From: an uncultured Maribacter sp. | GTDB lineage: Bacteria; Bacteroidota; Bacteroidia; Flavobacteriales; Flavobacteriaceae | Reading direction: 5' to 3' | Assembly (NCBI RefSeq): GCF_947500405.1 | Contig: NZ_CANMRY010000006.1 | Span: forward strand, 1 to 64,000 | Length of the DNA stretch: 64,000 nucleotides | In this document: piece by piece, positions 45,652 through 54,135 of the stretch | How positions within the stretch are numbered: position 1 is the first letter of the stretch | Layout: each line of letters begins with the position of its first letter | Program-made: the position numbers and the translations under genes | The notes under the pieces: generated by a model | What the model was told of the DNA's origin: nothing | Seen by the model: the letters and a program-made list of their open reading frames with translations, nothing else | The model's database searches: none

Positions 45652-46380
45652 TTATTTTAAAATGAAATTAATAGGGATACTATAAGGTACGGTTACTGGT
45701 TTTCCTCTTTGCATTCCGGGTGTCATTCTTGGTAAAGTAGTAACAATACGGCTAGCTTCTTTCTCCAATCTTGGGTCAGGACCCCTAGTTTTTACTCCAG
45801 TTATATACCCTTTGTTATTAATAGCAAAAATAACAAAAACTCTTCCTTTTATACCCATATCTGCTGCACTCTCTGGGTAGGTAAATTGTTTTATCACATG
45901 TGCTTGTATACCTTCTGCAAAACATTTTTTACGTTCAGCATTTGTTTTATACTTTTCGCATCCTGGAAAAATAGGCACATTCTCTATAACTGTAAAAGGC
46001 ACTATTATTTCCTCTTCTATCTCTTCGCCTACTTCAACATCATCTATATTTAGTATTGGAGAATCTACTATAGTATTTTCACTAGACTCTGTACTTTCTA
46101 TTATAGTTTCTTCTATATCTTCTGTATCATCTACTATCTCTATAATTTCTGGAGCAGCAGGCGGTGGTGGTGGTAATTCTGTTCTTAATTCTTTTGTTTG
46201 CGGCACTTCTTCTTCCAAATCATCTGCAACATTAAGCATCTCAACAATTACGTCATTTTTAGTATATGTTTTGTATTCCAAGGCTCTCCAAGTTACAAAC
46301 AATACTATAGTTAGGCCTATTACAAAAAAGAGGCCACTGTCTCTATTTAAATCTGCTTTTGGGTTTTTTTTGACTTCCAT
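45652..46380 (-). CDS. tonB: TonB-family energy transducer
   Basis: A 242-residue protein with a short cytoplasmic N-terminus, one membrane helix (about 17-33), a proline- and glutamate-rich periplasmic linker (LPPPPPAAPEIIEIVDDTED) and a C-terminal TonB domain (about 150-242) with YPESAADMGIKGRVFVIFAI, followed by GYITGVKTRGPDP and PVTVPYSIPINF. It passes proton-motive energy from ExbBD to outer-membrane TonB-dependent receptors; one such receptor is encoded at 59929-62676. ExbB and ExbD are not in the window. Confidence 0.9.
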   Translation of the reverse strand: MEVKKNPKADLNRDSGLFFVIGLTIVLFVTWRALEYKTYTKNDVIVEMLNVADDLEEEVPQTKELRTELPPPPPAAPEIIEIVDDTEDIEETIIESTESSENTIVDSPILNIDDVEVGEEIEEEIIVPFTVIENVPIFPGCEKYKTNAERKKCFAEGIQAHVIKQFTYPESAADMGIKGRVFVIFAINNKGYITGVKTRGPDPRLEKEASRIVTTLPRMTPGMQRGKPVTVPYSIPINFILK

Positions 46381-46633
46381 AACTCACTAATTTTATTCTT
46401 AATAAAACTAGATGATATTTAAGCCAAAGAATATGATATTTATCATTTTCGAATAAAATTACCCACATATGCTTTAATTATATAATTAAAAAAGCTATTT
46501 ATTATCAATATAATAATATGCTTATTGCTTACCCTAATCTAAAAACCTGTATTATTTTTAACAATATTACCTATTTTACCCTATTAATTAATTTTAACCG
46601 AACTTTGCAATCTTTAATAATAAAACACAAACC

Positions 46634-47284
46634 ATGTTTAAAAAATCATTCTGTATTGTACTAATTTCTTTACTATTTGTTTCTTGTTGGAAAAATAAAA
46701 GCCCGGAAGATTTAATACGTTTAAAAGACAAGTTTAAATCGCAAGTTTCCACTTTTGAAAAGAAAAAGTCTAACGCAAACAAAAATGTTAACAAAGGACT
46801 AGAATCTTTAAATGCCTTAAAAAGTGCATTAGAAGACACAAAAAATGAAGACAAAGAATTTGCAAAAGTATATGGAGATTGGGAAAAAGTAAATAAACGC
46901 GTAGAAAATCTAAATAAAGAGTACGAAGATTTAAAAACCAAAGCTTCTAACCTTTTTGGAGCAATGGAAAAGCAAACCAATAGCCTTAGTGATGAAGCAA
47001 GTAAAAAAACATTATTAAGTGCTATTAATAAAGCAAAAACAAAATATAATGCTACCCTAAAAAATACTTCTAAAGCAATAGGAAAACTTAGAATTTTACA
47101 TGGCGATGCGGTAGAAGTTGTAAAAGCCTTAGAGGTTGCTGCTGCTCTTAATTCTTTTGATAACATTAATGACCAAATGAAAAGTATAGAAGGTAGAGTA
47201 GAAGGTATTATGCAAGAACTTAATGTTGCAGTTGTAGAAAGTAAAAAACTTTACGAAAAAAAAATTACTGAGTTAGGAGAATAA
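46634..47284 (+). CDS. Coiled-coil lipoprotein, unknown function
   Basis: A 216-residue lipoprotein with lipobox LLFVSC (Cys18). The mature protein is lysine- and glutamate-rich and almost entirely predicted helix, with long heptad-like stretches (about 30-100 and 145-210), so a periplasmic coiled coil is expected. I do not recognise a family. The 253-base upstream region is very A+T-rich, with a near-perfect AT palindrome near 46475-46495 and a near -7 match (GAACTTTG) just upstream. It is a single gene between tonB and aqpZ. Confidence 0.7.
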   Translation: MFKKSFCIVLISLLFVSCWKNKSPEDLIRLKDKFKSQVSTFEKKKSNANKNVNKGLESLNALKSALEDTKNEDKEFAKVYGDWEKVNKRVENLNKEYEDLKTKASNLFGAMEKQTNSLSDEASKKTLLSAINKAKTKYNATLKNTSKAIGKLRILHGDAVEVVKALEVAAALNSFDNINDQMKSIEGRVEGIMQELNVAVVESKKLYEKKITELGE

Positions 47285-47384
47285 AATAATAGCTCCTATT
47301 ACTTAGTCCATAATTGTTATTATATAATTTCATATATTTAAGTACACTAAACATTTAGTAATCATTAACTTAAATACATTGAAT

Positions 47385-48077
47385 ATGAAAAAATTAATAG
47401 CGGAATTTATTGGAACATTATGGTTGGTATTAGGTGGTTGCGGTAGCGCAGTTTTAGCAGCTGGTTTCCCCGATTTAGGAATTGGTTTTGTAGGAGTTTC
47501 TCTTGCATTTGGTTTAACCGTTGTAACTATGGCATATGCTATAGGGCACATTTCTGGTTGTCATTTAAACCCTGCGGTTTCTATTGGCTTATGGATAGGA
47601 GGCCGTTTTAACGGTAAAGAATTAGTTCCATATATACTATCGCAAGTGCTAGGCGGCATTGCTGGTGCAGGAATTTTATATGTAATTGCTACAGGAAAAC
47701 CAGGTTTTGAAGTTGGTGGCTTTGCAGCAAATGGTTTTGCAGAACACTCTCCAGGAAATTACTCCATGGCTTCTGCTTTAATTACAGAAATTGTAATGAC
47801 ATTTATTTTCCTATTTGTAATATTAGGTACAACACATTCTAAAGCTCCAAAATATCTTGCTGGTTTAGCAATAGGACTTTGTTTAACCCTAATTCATTTA
47901 ATTAGTATCCCTGTTACAAATACCTCTGTAAACCCTGCAAGAAGTACAAGTCAGGCTATTTTTGCGGATGGCAGTTGGGCAACGGGGCAATTATGGTTAT
48001 TTTGGGTTGCTCCTATTATTGGTGCTATTTTAGCTGGAATTGTTTATAAATACGTATCTCCAGAAACAGATAACTAA
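47385..48077 (+). CDS. aqpZ: Aquaporin Z
   Basis: A 230-residue MIP-family channel with six hydrophobic helices and both NPA boxes: [11 protein letters not shown] in the first half and [16 protein letters not shown] in the second. The arginine after the second NPA and the TNTS context match E. coli AqpZ, so a water-selective pore is likely. The ATG at 47385 is used; a TTG two codons upstream is unnecessary. A 14-bp hairpin follows the stop. Confidence 0.95.
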   Translation: MKKLIAEFIGTLWLVLGGCGSAVLAAGFPDLGIGFVGVSLAFGLTVVTMAYAIGHISGCHLNPAVSIGLWIGGRFNGKELVPYILSQVLGGIAGAGILYVIATGKPGFEVGGFAANGFAEHSPGNYSMASALITEIVMTFIFLFVILGTTHSKAPKYLAGLAIGLCLTLIHLISIPVTNTSVNPARSTSQAIFADGSWATGQLWLFWVAPIIGAILAGIVYKYVSPETDN

Positions 48078-48084
48078 AATATTT

Positions 48085-48123
48085 TACCACTATACTTTTT
48101 ACAAAATAGAAAGTATAGTGGTA
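48085..48123 (+). terminator. Hairpin terminator after aqpZ
   Basis: A perfect 14-bp stem (48085-48098 with 48110-48123) and an 11-base loop start 7 bases after the aqpZ stop, followed by TTTAATTATTT. The tail is T-rich but broken by A residues, so efficiency is uncertain. Confidence 0.65.
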
Positions 48124-48162
48124 TTTAATTATTTGTAAAATATGCAATGGCAGGGTATTTGC

Positions 48163-48170
48163 TATCTTTG
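48163..48170 (+). promoter_or_regulatory. Bacteroidota -7 element TATCTTTG
   Basis: TATCTTTG matches TAnnTTTG exactly and lies 19 bases before the ATG at 48190. It falls inside the open frame that extends upstream of that ATG, which supports the shorter start. Confidence 0.6.
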
Positions 48171-48189
48171 TTTTAAATTTTTTACTTTA

Positions 48190-48837
48190 ATGAAATCCCT
48201 GCATAACATATTTTTTCTTTTCTTTTTTCTTCTGATATTTCAGTTTGGGAATGCACAGAGCGATTTACCTACCCAAAACCCATTAAATATAAAAGCAGAA
48301 GAAAATAATACTACTAGCAAAGGACCTGTATTAAATATCCCTTCAGTAATTAACAAACAACCAGACATAAATATTAAAGACTCTCTTGGTCGTAGACCCG
48401 TAAAAATGTTACCCGAAAGAGAATTGGTACAAGCAGGACACGGCCTTAAAATAGACCCCAAAGTTGGTCCTAGAGAACCTAAAGAAGGTTCCAAAGATTT
48501 TTTTGGAGATCAGTATTTAGGAGATGTAAAAAATAATGGAAAATTTATAGGTATTGTTTGTCGTGATCATGAGTATGTAGATGGTGATCGTGTAAAAATT
48601 TGGGTAAATGATGTGGTTGCAGACCCTAACATTCTTTTAACTAGCGCCTTTAAAGGTGTAAATGTAGATTTAAAAAAAGGATTTAATAGAATAGATTTTG
48701 AAGCATTAAACAATGGCTCTTCTGCTCCTAATACAGCGCAAATAAATGTGTATGATGATAAAGGAGAATTAATTTACGCAAACAAATGGCTCCTATCTTC
48801 TGGTTCTAAAGCCACTTTAATTATTACGAAAGAGTAA
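48190..48837 (+). CDS. Secreted protein of unknown function
   Basis: From the ATG at 48190 the protein is 215 residues with a clear signal peptide (KSLHNIFFLFFFLLIFQFGN, ending AQ). An ATG 16 codons upstream is rejected because it precedes the signal sequence and the -7 element. The mature part has a polar proline-rich first half and a beta-rich C-terminal half (NNGKFIGIVCRDHEYVDGDR; KVNVDLKKGFNRIDFEALN-like strands). A single cysteine lies in IVCRDHE. No family is recognised; periplasmic or surface location is likely. It precedes the ABC transporter by 78 bases. Confidence 0.7.
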   Translation: MKSLHNIFFLFFFLLIFQFGNAQSDLPTQNPLNIKAEENNTTSKGPVLNIPSVINKQPDINIKDSLGRRPVKMLPERELVQAGHGLKIDPKVGPREPKEGSKDFFGDQYLGDVKNNGKFIGIVCRDHEYVDGDRVKIWVNDVVADPNILLTSAFKGVNVDLKKGFNRIDFEALNNGSSAPNTAQINVYDDKGELIYANKWLLSSGSKATLIITKE

Positions 48838-48915
48838 ATTTTCTAAATTCTACCTATAAGAAATACACTAATTTACCTTTTTAAAGTACCTTACAAAATA
48901 ACGTAATTAGATTAT

Positions 48916-50652
48916 ATGGCAGCTAAAAAAGTTAGCATTTATTCCGCATTTAAAACCATTATTTGGCCACGCAGAAAATTAGTGTTTATTGGTTTATTAT
49001 TAATTGTAATAAGTAAAGCTGCAAGTTTTGTAGCGCCACTTTCTCTTAAATATTTAATGGATGATATTATCCCTAATAAGGATGTTGCGTTTTTAAAACT
49101 TTTAGTTGGAGCTGTAATTCTAGCTATTACAGTACAAGCAATCACATCTTTTCTTTTAACTAAAATACTAAGCGTACAAGCACAATATTTAATATCTGAG
49201 CTTAGAGCACAAGTACAAAAAAAGGTGCTTTCTCTTCCTATTCGTTTTTTTGATAATGCTAAATCTGGAGCATTAGTTTCTAGAATTATGAGTGATGTAG
49301 AAGGTGTACGTAACCTAATAGGGACAGGACTAGTGCAGCTAGTTGGCGGAACAATAACAGCTGTGGTATCCCTTATATTGTTATTACGAATTAGTGTTAG
49401 CATGACTTTGTTTACTATAATTCCTTTAGCCATTTTTGCGATTGTTGCTTTAAAGGCCTTTAAAGTTATTAGGCCCGTTTTTAGAGACCGCGGAAAAATT
49501 AATGCAGAAGTAAAAGGAAGATTAACAGAAACCTTAAGTGGTGTTCGTGTTATTAAAGGTTTTAACGCAGAAGAACAAGAAAATAAAGTATTTGAAGAAG
49601 GTGTAGAAAAACTTTTCCAGAACGTAAAAAAGAGCTTAACCGCCACTGCTTTTATGACAAGTGCTTCAACCTTTTTATTAGGAATTGCAACCACAGGTAT
49701 AATGGGAATTGGTGGATACAAAATTATGCAAGGAGATCTTAGCTTAGGAGATTTTTTAACCTTTACTTTTTTACTTGGTTTAATGATTGCTCCAATTGTA
49801 CAAATGAGTAATATTGGAAGTCAATTAACAGAAGCTTTGGCAGGGCTAGATCGTACTGAAGAACTAATGAATATGATGCCAGAGTCTGATGAAGAAAATA
49901 GAACTATCCTGCTAGATACAATTAAAGGAGATATAGTATTTAACAATGTATCTTTTGCTTACGAAGAGGGTAAAGAAGTTATTCATAATATAAATTTTAA
50001 TGTAAAACAAGGCAATGTAGTAGCACTTGTTGGTAGTTCAGGGTCCGGTAAATCTACTATTGCTGGTTTAGCAGCTACCTTTTTAAACCCAGAATCAGGA
50101 ACCATTACTGTTGATGGAAAAGATATGTCTAAAATAAACTTAAATAGTTTTAGACAACATTTAGGCGTGGTATTACAAGATGAATTTTTGTTTGAAGGTA
50201 CCATTCGTAATAACATCCTTTTTCCAAGACCTGAAGCAACAGAAGAAGAACTACAAGAAGCAGTAAAAGCTGCTTATGTAGATGAGTTTACAGACCGTTT
50301 TGATGATGGCTTAGAGACCTTAATAGGAGAGCGCGGTGTAAAACTTTCTGGAGGACAACGCCAACGTATTGCCATAGCAAGAGCAATTTTAGCAAATCCT
50401 AGAATTTTAATCCTAGACGAAGCCACTTCTAATTTAGATACGGAAAGTGAAGCTCTAATTCAAAAAAGTTTAGCAACACTTACAAAGGGAAGAACCACTT
50501 TTGTAATAGCGCATAGATTAAGTACTATACGCAAAGCAAACCAAATTTTAGTTATAGAAAATGGGCGCATTGCAGAACAAGGCACTCATGATGAACTTAT
50601 TAAAAAAGAAGGAAGGTATTATAACTTATTTACCTACCAAGCTAGAATATAA
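48916..50652 (+). CDS. ABC exporter, MsbA-type half transporter
   Basis: A 578-residue fusion of a six-helix membrane domain (about 1-310) and an ATPase domain (about 335-578). ATPase motifs are Walker A GSSGSGKST (about 374-382), signature LSGGQRQRIAIARAIL, Walker B ILILDEATSNLD and the H-loop IAHRLST. Works as a homo- or heterodimer to export lipids, lipopeptides or drugs. MsbA (lipid A flippase) is one possibility, but the sequence alone does not separate it from multidrug exporters. It is followed after 161 bases by the acyltransferase/SGNH fusion, a second possible lipid-related gene. Confidence 0.9.
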   Translation: MAAKKVSIYSAFKTIIWPRRKLVFIGLLLIVISKAASFVAPLSLKYLMDDIIPNKDVAFLKLLVGAVILAITVQAITSFLLTKILSVQAQYLISELRAQVQKKVLSLPIRFFDNAKSGALVSRIMSDVEGVRNLIGTGLVQLVGGTITAVVSLILLLRISVSMTLFTIIPLAIFAIVALKAFKVIRPVFRDRGKINAEVKGRLTETLSGVRVIKGFNAEEQENKVFEEGVEKLFQNVKKSLTATAFMTSASTFLLGIATTGIMGIGGYKIMQGDLSLGDFLTFTFLLGLMIAPIVQMSNIGSQLTEALAGLDRTEELMNMMPESDEENRTILLDTIKGDIVFNNVSFAYEEGKEVIHNINFNVKQGNVVALVGSSGSGKSTIAGLAATFLNPESGTITVDGKDMSKINLNSFRQHLGVVLQDEFLFEGTIRNNILFPRPEATEEELQEAVKAAYVDEFTDRFDDGLETLIGERGVKLSGGQRQRIAIARAILANPRILILDEATSNLDTESEALIQKSLATLTKGRTTFVIAHRLSTIRKANQILVIENGRIAEQGTHDELIKKEGRYYNLFTYQARI

Positions 50653-50813
50653 AATTTGGGCCTAACTTGCTGTTTTACACAAAACTTATAAATAGTATCC
50701 AGATTTAAGACCCCCTATTTTTACCAAAACCAATATAAAAATACCCTGTAATTTTCAAAATCATATTTATTTATAAGTAAAGGGTCCAATCTTTTCAATT
50801 CTTAACTAATTTG

Positions 50814-53402
50814 ATGAAGTTAGTAGAAACCAAAATTATGCTAAGATTGGAAAACGACGCTCATTTCAGACAATTAAAAGCCATTTTTCCGGAAGGAAAA
50901 ACTAAAGAATATCCAAAAAATCACGTCCTTTTTAACATCCATAGAGAAGTAAAAAAATTTAGATGGATTCTTAAAGGTTTGGTAGATTATTACATTGAGT
51001 TTGAAGAGCCAGAAAATGACATTTTAGTTTGCCAAATTTCTGAACCAATGAGCACACTTGGTATAAATGGTTTAAATAACCCTAAAAGATATAATTACAA
51101 AGCAGTAACCTCTTCTAAAGGAGCTACTTTTTTTGAAATCCCTATAACACAACTAGAAGCTTATTTAGCAAAAGACAGTAAAAATACATTGCTAAAAAAT
51201 ATTGCCTCAAAATTATACCATCAACAAAAATCGGCTTTATTAAAACAAATAGAACTTTTGCAACCTGTACGTTCTAGGCCTTTTGAAGATGACAGAGAGT
51301 TTTTTATGACTCCTAAAGCCAAGCCGTCTGAAATAATTAGCTTAATGCGTTGTTCGCCATTTTTAGACCAGTTTTCCGAAAAAAAACTATCCAAAATAGC
51401 TTCTCTTGCAGAACGAAGAGAATATGAACCGCATGAGGTTCTTTATATACAAGACCGCTTTACGAATGGCCTATCTATTTTAATACATGGCGAAGTAAGT
51501 ATTAAAAGAATTGAAGGTAATATAGAAATTAAACAACGGTCTATTAGAGATGCTGGATTCATATTTGGCTGGTCTAGCTTTTTAGGAGATAAAGACATTT
51601 GTTCTGCTATTACCGATAAGAAAACAGCCATATACTTTATTCCCTACAAAGAACTCTCATCACTTTTTACTTTAGACACTAAGTTTGAAAAGCAATTTTA
51701 TAAACAATTATTATGGCTTATTGGCAACCAAATAAACGCCGCTTTTTTAAGATATGTTGGACTATTAGGAAAGCATAACTTACAAGCTGTATTCCATTTA
51801 ATTGAAAACAACAAATCTAGACTTCCTTTACACTCTAAATTACACCAAACAATTCACCTTTTAAATAATGTAAACACTAAAGAAATTGCCTATGACGGTC
51901 TAAAAAATATATTGGCCAATGGCACCTCTTTAGAACGTCATATTGCTTCTTTAAGCTTAGAACTTTTAAAGGATGATAATGAAGAATTACAGTTTATAAA
52001 AGGATTAGAAAACATATATAGTACTGTTGTTAACAGTACCACTAACAACGTTTTAGAAGTTAGAAAACAATGTGCAGAAGCCACAAAAAAACTATTTAAA
52101 AATCAAAATTACCATATTGATGGTTGGGAAAATTTACCCGAAGAAAGCGGCAATATTTTCATATACAATCACCTGATAAATGATTCGCAATATACCTTAA
52201 ATAATAATTTTCAAATAACACTAGACTCCCATTTTATTAGTGCTATGGTATTACAAGAAAAATATAATGATTCTGGTATACGAACGGTTAGAATAGGCCG
52301 TGGTCAAGAGTATGGTCACCAAAATTATTACAACAAATTAGGGCATATAAATGTATATACAAAGGAGTCCGAGAAATCTACGAAAGAGAGTAAAAAATTA
52401 TCTCGAAGTATATTTTATAGAGAAGCAGAGGAGCATTTAAAAAATGGTTATAATCTAATTATAAGTCCAGAAGGAACTTCATATAGTACAGAAAACTCCC
52501 CAGGACCTTTTAAGTTAGGTAGTTTTAAACTAGCCATGAATATGGATATTGAACCTAGTATTGTTCCCATAGTAATTGTAAATTTTGACAATAGAATAAA
52601 AGACAATCTATTTTATTGTAAAATTCATCCTCCTTTTAAATTAAGCCAACATGTAAAAGAAAATGATACAGAAAGCCTAATTAGCTTTGTAAATAAGTAT
52701 CAAAAAAAGTATGCCGAGTATGTAAAAGAAGCACGTAAAACAGTAGACAAACTTGTAAGTAATGCAACGGATATTAATAATTTAAGTGAGCCCCCTGCAA
52801 TGTGGTCTAATGAAATTAAAAGATTAAGAAAGCGCGTTAACAAACTAGATCACCAAGAGCAACTTTTTGTATTTTATGGTAGCTCATCTATACGCTTGTG
52901 GGTTAGCATGAAAAAAGATTTAGACCCTTTAAATATTATTAATCTTGGTTTTGGCGGTTCCACTTTTGCCTGGTGTATTCATTATTTTGATGAAATTTTT
53001 ACAGCGGTTAACCCAACTAAAATTGTTCTTTATGCAGGAGAAAATGATTTAAGTGAAGGGAAAACACCGCAGCAAGTTTTGGCAGATTGTCAAGAATTGG
53101 TCCGTTTAATCTACAACAAATACCCCGAAGTTAACTTAGCGCTAATAAGCCTAAAACCAAGTGTGGAGCGCGAAGCCATGATTCCTAATATTATAGAAAC
53201 CAATTTATTATTATCAAAATATATTATTGGAGAACTAAAAGCACAATTTATTAATGTTTTTGCACAAATGATTAGTTCTGAAAATAGACCAAGACCAGAG
53301 CTCTATATTAGTGATGGTTTACATTTAAACAAAAAAGGCTATAGTATTTGGAGTAATGCTATTAAAAGTGCTTTACTTATACCAGAAACCTGTCCTATTT
53401 AG
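50814..53402 (+). CDS. Four-part fusion: two cyclic-nucleotide-binding folds, PlsC-like acyltransferase, SGNH hydrolase
   Basis: An 862-residue soluble protein. Residues about 15-135 and 180-290 resemble two cyclic-nucleotide-binding (Crp-type) beta-rolls; the second has FLDQFSEKKLSKIASLAERR and GLSILIHGEVSIKR, but its phosphate-binding loop (FGWSSFLGDKDICSA) lacks the usual arginine. Residues 300-430 are helical, HEAT-like. Residues 436-610 are a PlsC/LPLAT-like acyltransferase with SPEGTSYSTENSPGPFKLGS (551-570); the HX4D box is altered (NHLIND, one residue short). Residues 685-855 are an SGNH/GDSL hydrolase with YGSSS (688-692), GFGGS, GEND (Asn744) and DGLH (Asp834, His837). A ligand-gated lipid acyl-remodelling enzyme is inferred. 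ATG 50814 is preferred over a TTG just upstream. Confidence 0.85.
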   Translation: MKLVETKIMLRLENDAHFRQLKAIFPEGKTKEYPKNHVLFNIHREVKKFRWILKGLVDYYIEFEEPENDILVCQISEPMSTLGINGLNNPKRYNYKAVTSSKGATFFEIPITQLEAYLAKDSKNTLLKNIASKLYHQQKSALLKQIELLQPVRSRPFEDDREFFMTPKAKPSEIISLMRCSPFLDQFSEKKLSKIASLAERREYEPHEVLYIQDRFTNGLSILIHGEVSIKRIEGNIEIKQRSIRDAGFIFGWSSFLGDKDICSAITDKKTAIYFIPYKELSSLFTLDTKFEKQFYKQLLWLIGNQINAAFLRYVGLLGKHNLQAVFHLIENNKSRLPLHSKLHQTIHLLNNVNTKEIAYDGLKNILANGTSLERHIASLSLELLKDDNEELQFIKGLENIYSTVVNSTTNNVLEVRKQCAEATKKLFKNQNYHIDGWENLPEESGNIFIYNHLINDSQYTLNNNFQITLDSHFISAMVLQEKYNDSGIRTVRIGRGQEYGHQNYYNKLGHINVYTKESEKSTKESKKLSRSIFYREAEEHLKNGYNLIISPEGTSYSTENSPGPFKLGSFKLAMNMDIEPSIVPIVIVNFDNRIKDNLFYCKIHPPFKLSQHVKENDTESLISFVNKYQKKYAEYVKEARKTVDKLVSNATDINNLSEPPAMWSNEIKRLRKRVNKLDHQEQLFVFYGSSSIRLWVSMKKDLDPLNIINLGFGGSTFAWCIHYFDEIFTAVNPTKIVLYAGENDLSEGKTPQQVLADCQELVRLIYNKYPEVNLALISLKPSVEREAMIPNIIETNLLLSKYIIGELKAQFINVFAQMISSENRPRPELYISDGLHLNKKGYSIWSNAIKSALLIPETCPI

Positions 53403-53426
53403 ATTTAATAAAACGCTTTAAAATGA

Positions 53427-53759
53427 TTAAAGGTCTTCTGGAGCAAGCGCTACTTCTAAGCCGTCCATATCTTCTGTTATGTGAAGCTGGCAACCTAAAC
53501 GAGAATTATCTTCTACGTTAAAAGCTTCTGCCAACATTGCTTCTTCATCATCAGACATTTCTGGAAGATTGTGATCCGACTTTATATAACATTGGCAAGA
53601 GGCACACATGGCCATACCACCACATACCCCTATGGTACCTTCTGGAGCAAGCTCATAAGAGCGTACAACCTCCATAAGATTCATATTCATATCTGTAGGA
53701 GCATCTACCTCGTGAGAAACCCCTTCTCTATCCGTAATTTTAATTTTTACGTCTGACAT
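53427..53759 (-). CDS. 2Fe-2S ferredoxin, adrenodoxin type
   Basis: A 110-residue electron-transfer protein. Cys46, Cys52, Cys55 and Cys90 (CGGMAMCASCQCYI; RLGCQLHI) form the CX5CX2C...C pattern of adrenodoxin/Isc-type ferredoxins; Cys57 is an extra, non-ligand cysteine. It lies just downstream of nifU and mrp but has its own -7 element and is separated from them by a terminator. An electron donor role in Fe-S assembly or biosynthesis is inferred. Confidence 0.92.
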   Translation of the reverse strand: MSDVKIKITDREGVSHEVDAPTDMNMNLMEVVRSYELAPEGTIGVCGGMAMCASCQCYIKSDHNLPEMSDDEEAMLAEAFNVEDNSRLGCQLHITEDMDGLEVALAPEDL

Positions 53760-53807
53760 TAATTTGTATTCTAAAAGTTAATCTTTTTAGCAATTGCTAA
53801 TAAATGG

Positions 53808-53815
53808 CAAAAATA
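53808..53815 (-). promoter_or_regulatory. Bacteroidota -7 element TATTTTTG before the ferredoxin gene
   Basis: The minus-strand sequence TATTTTTG matches TAnnTTTG and lies 48 bases ahead of the ferredoxin ATG, just beyond the nifU terminator, so the ferredoxin is likely transcribed separately. A minus-strand TTG at 53840-53842 could serve as a distant -33 element. Confidence 0.45.
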
Positions 53816-53840
53816 CCTTTTTTTAAAATAATTGTCGTAC

Positions 53841-53868
53841 AAAAAAGCCCACCTTTACAAGGCAGGCT
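53841..53868 (-). terminator. Rho-independent terminator after nifU
   Basis: On the minus strand AGCC and CCTT arms pair across a 2x2 internal loop (stem 53846-53868, loop of about 3 bases), followed by six T residues (A run at 53841-53846 on the plus strand). It ends the long minus-strand gene series that runs down to nifU. Confidence 0.8.
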
Positions 53869-53890
53869 GTATTATTTTGTTATAAAAATA

Positions 53891-54130
53891 TTATGAAATG
53901 TTAATTACCTCTTCAATTTGCGGAACATATTTTTTAATAGTCATTTCCACACCGCTTTTTAATGTCATTTGATTAACACTACAGCCAACACAAGCACCTT
54001 CTAATCTTACTTTAACAGATTTGTCATCATCTATAGATATTAAAGATATATCTCCACCATCACTTTTTAAAAAAGGACGAATTTCTTCTAATGCTTTTTC
54101 AACGTTTAGTTTTACTTCTTCTGTAGTCAT
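53891..54130 (-). CDS. NifU C-terminal-domain iron-sulfur scaffold/carrier
   Basis: A 79-residue protein consisting only of a Nfu/NifU C-terminal domain with the cluster-binding CXXC (Cys47, Cys50, in GACVGCSVNQMTLKSGVE). Such single-domain proteins carry a 4Fe-4S or 2Fe-2S cluster to client proteins. It begins 5 bases after mrp, so the two are co-transcribed, and a terminator follows. Confidence 0.93.
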   Translation of the reverse strand: MTTEEVKLNVEKALEEIRPFLKSDGGDISLISIDDDKSVKVRLEGACVGCSVNQMTLKSGVEMTIKKYVPQIEEVINIS

Positions 54131-54135
54131 TTTAT

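Noticed and set aside
48142-48837. Longer secreted protein starting at 48142
   Set aside because: The extension precedes the signal peptide and contains the -7 promoter element.
53415-53431. CTTTAA/TTAAAG dyad between the convergent fusion-protein and ferredoxin genes
   Set aside because: Only 6 A+T-rich pairs and no clear T run; likely chance.
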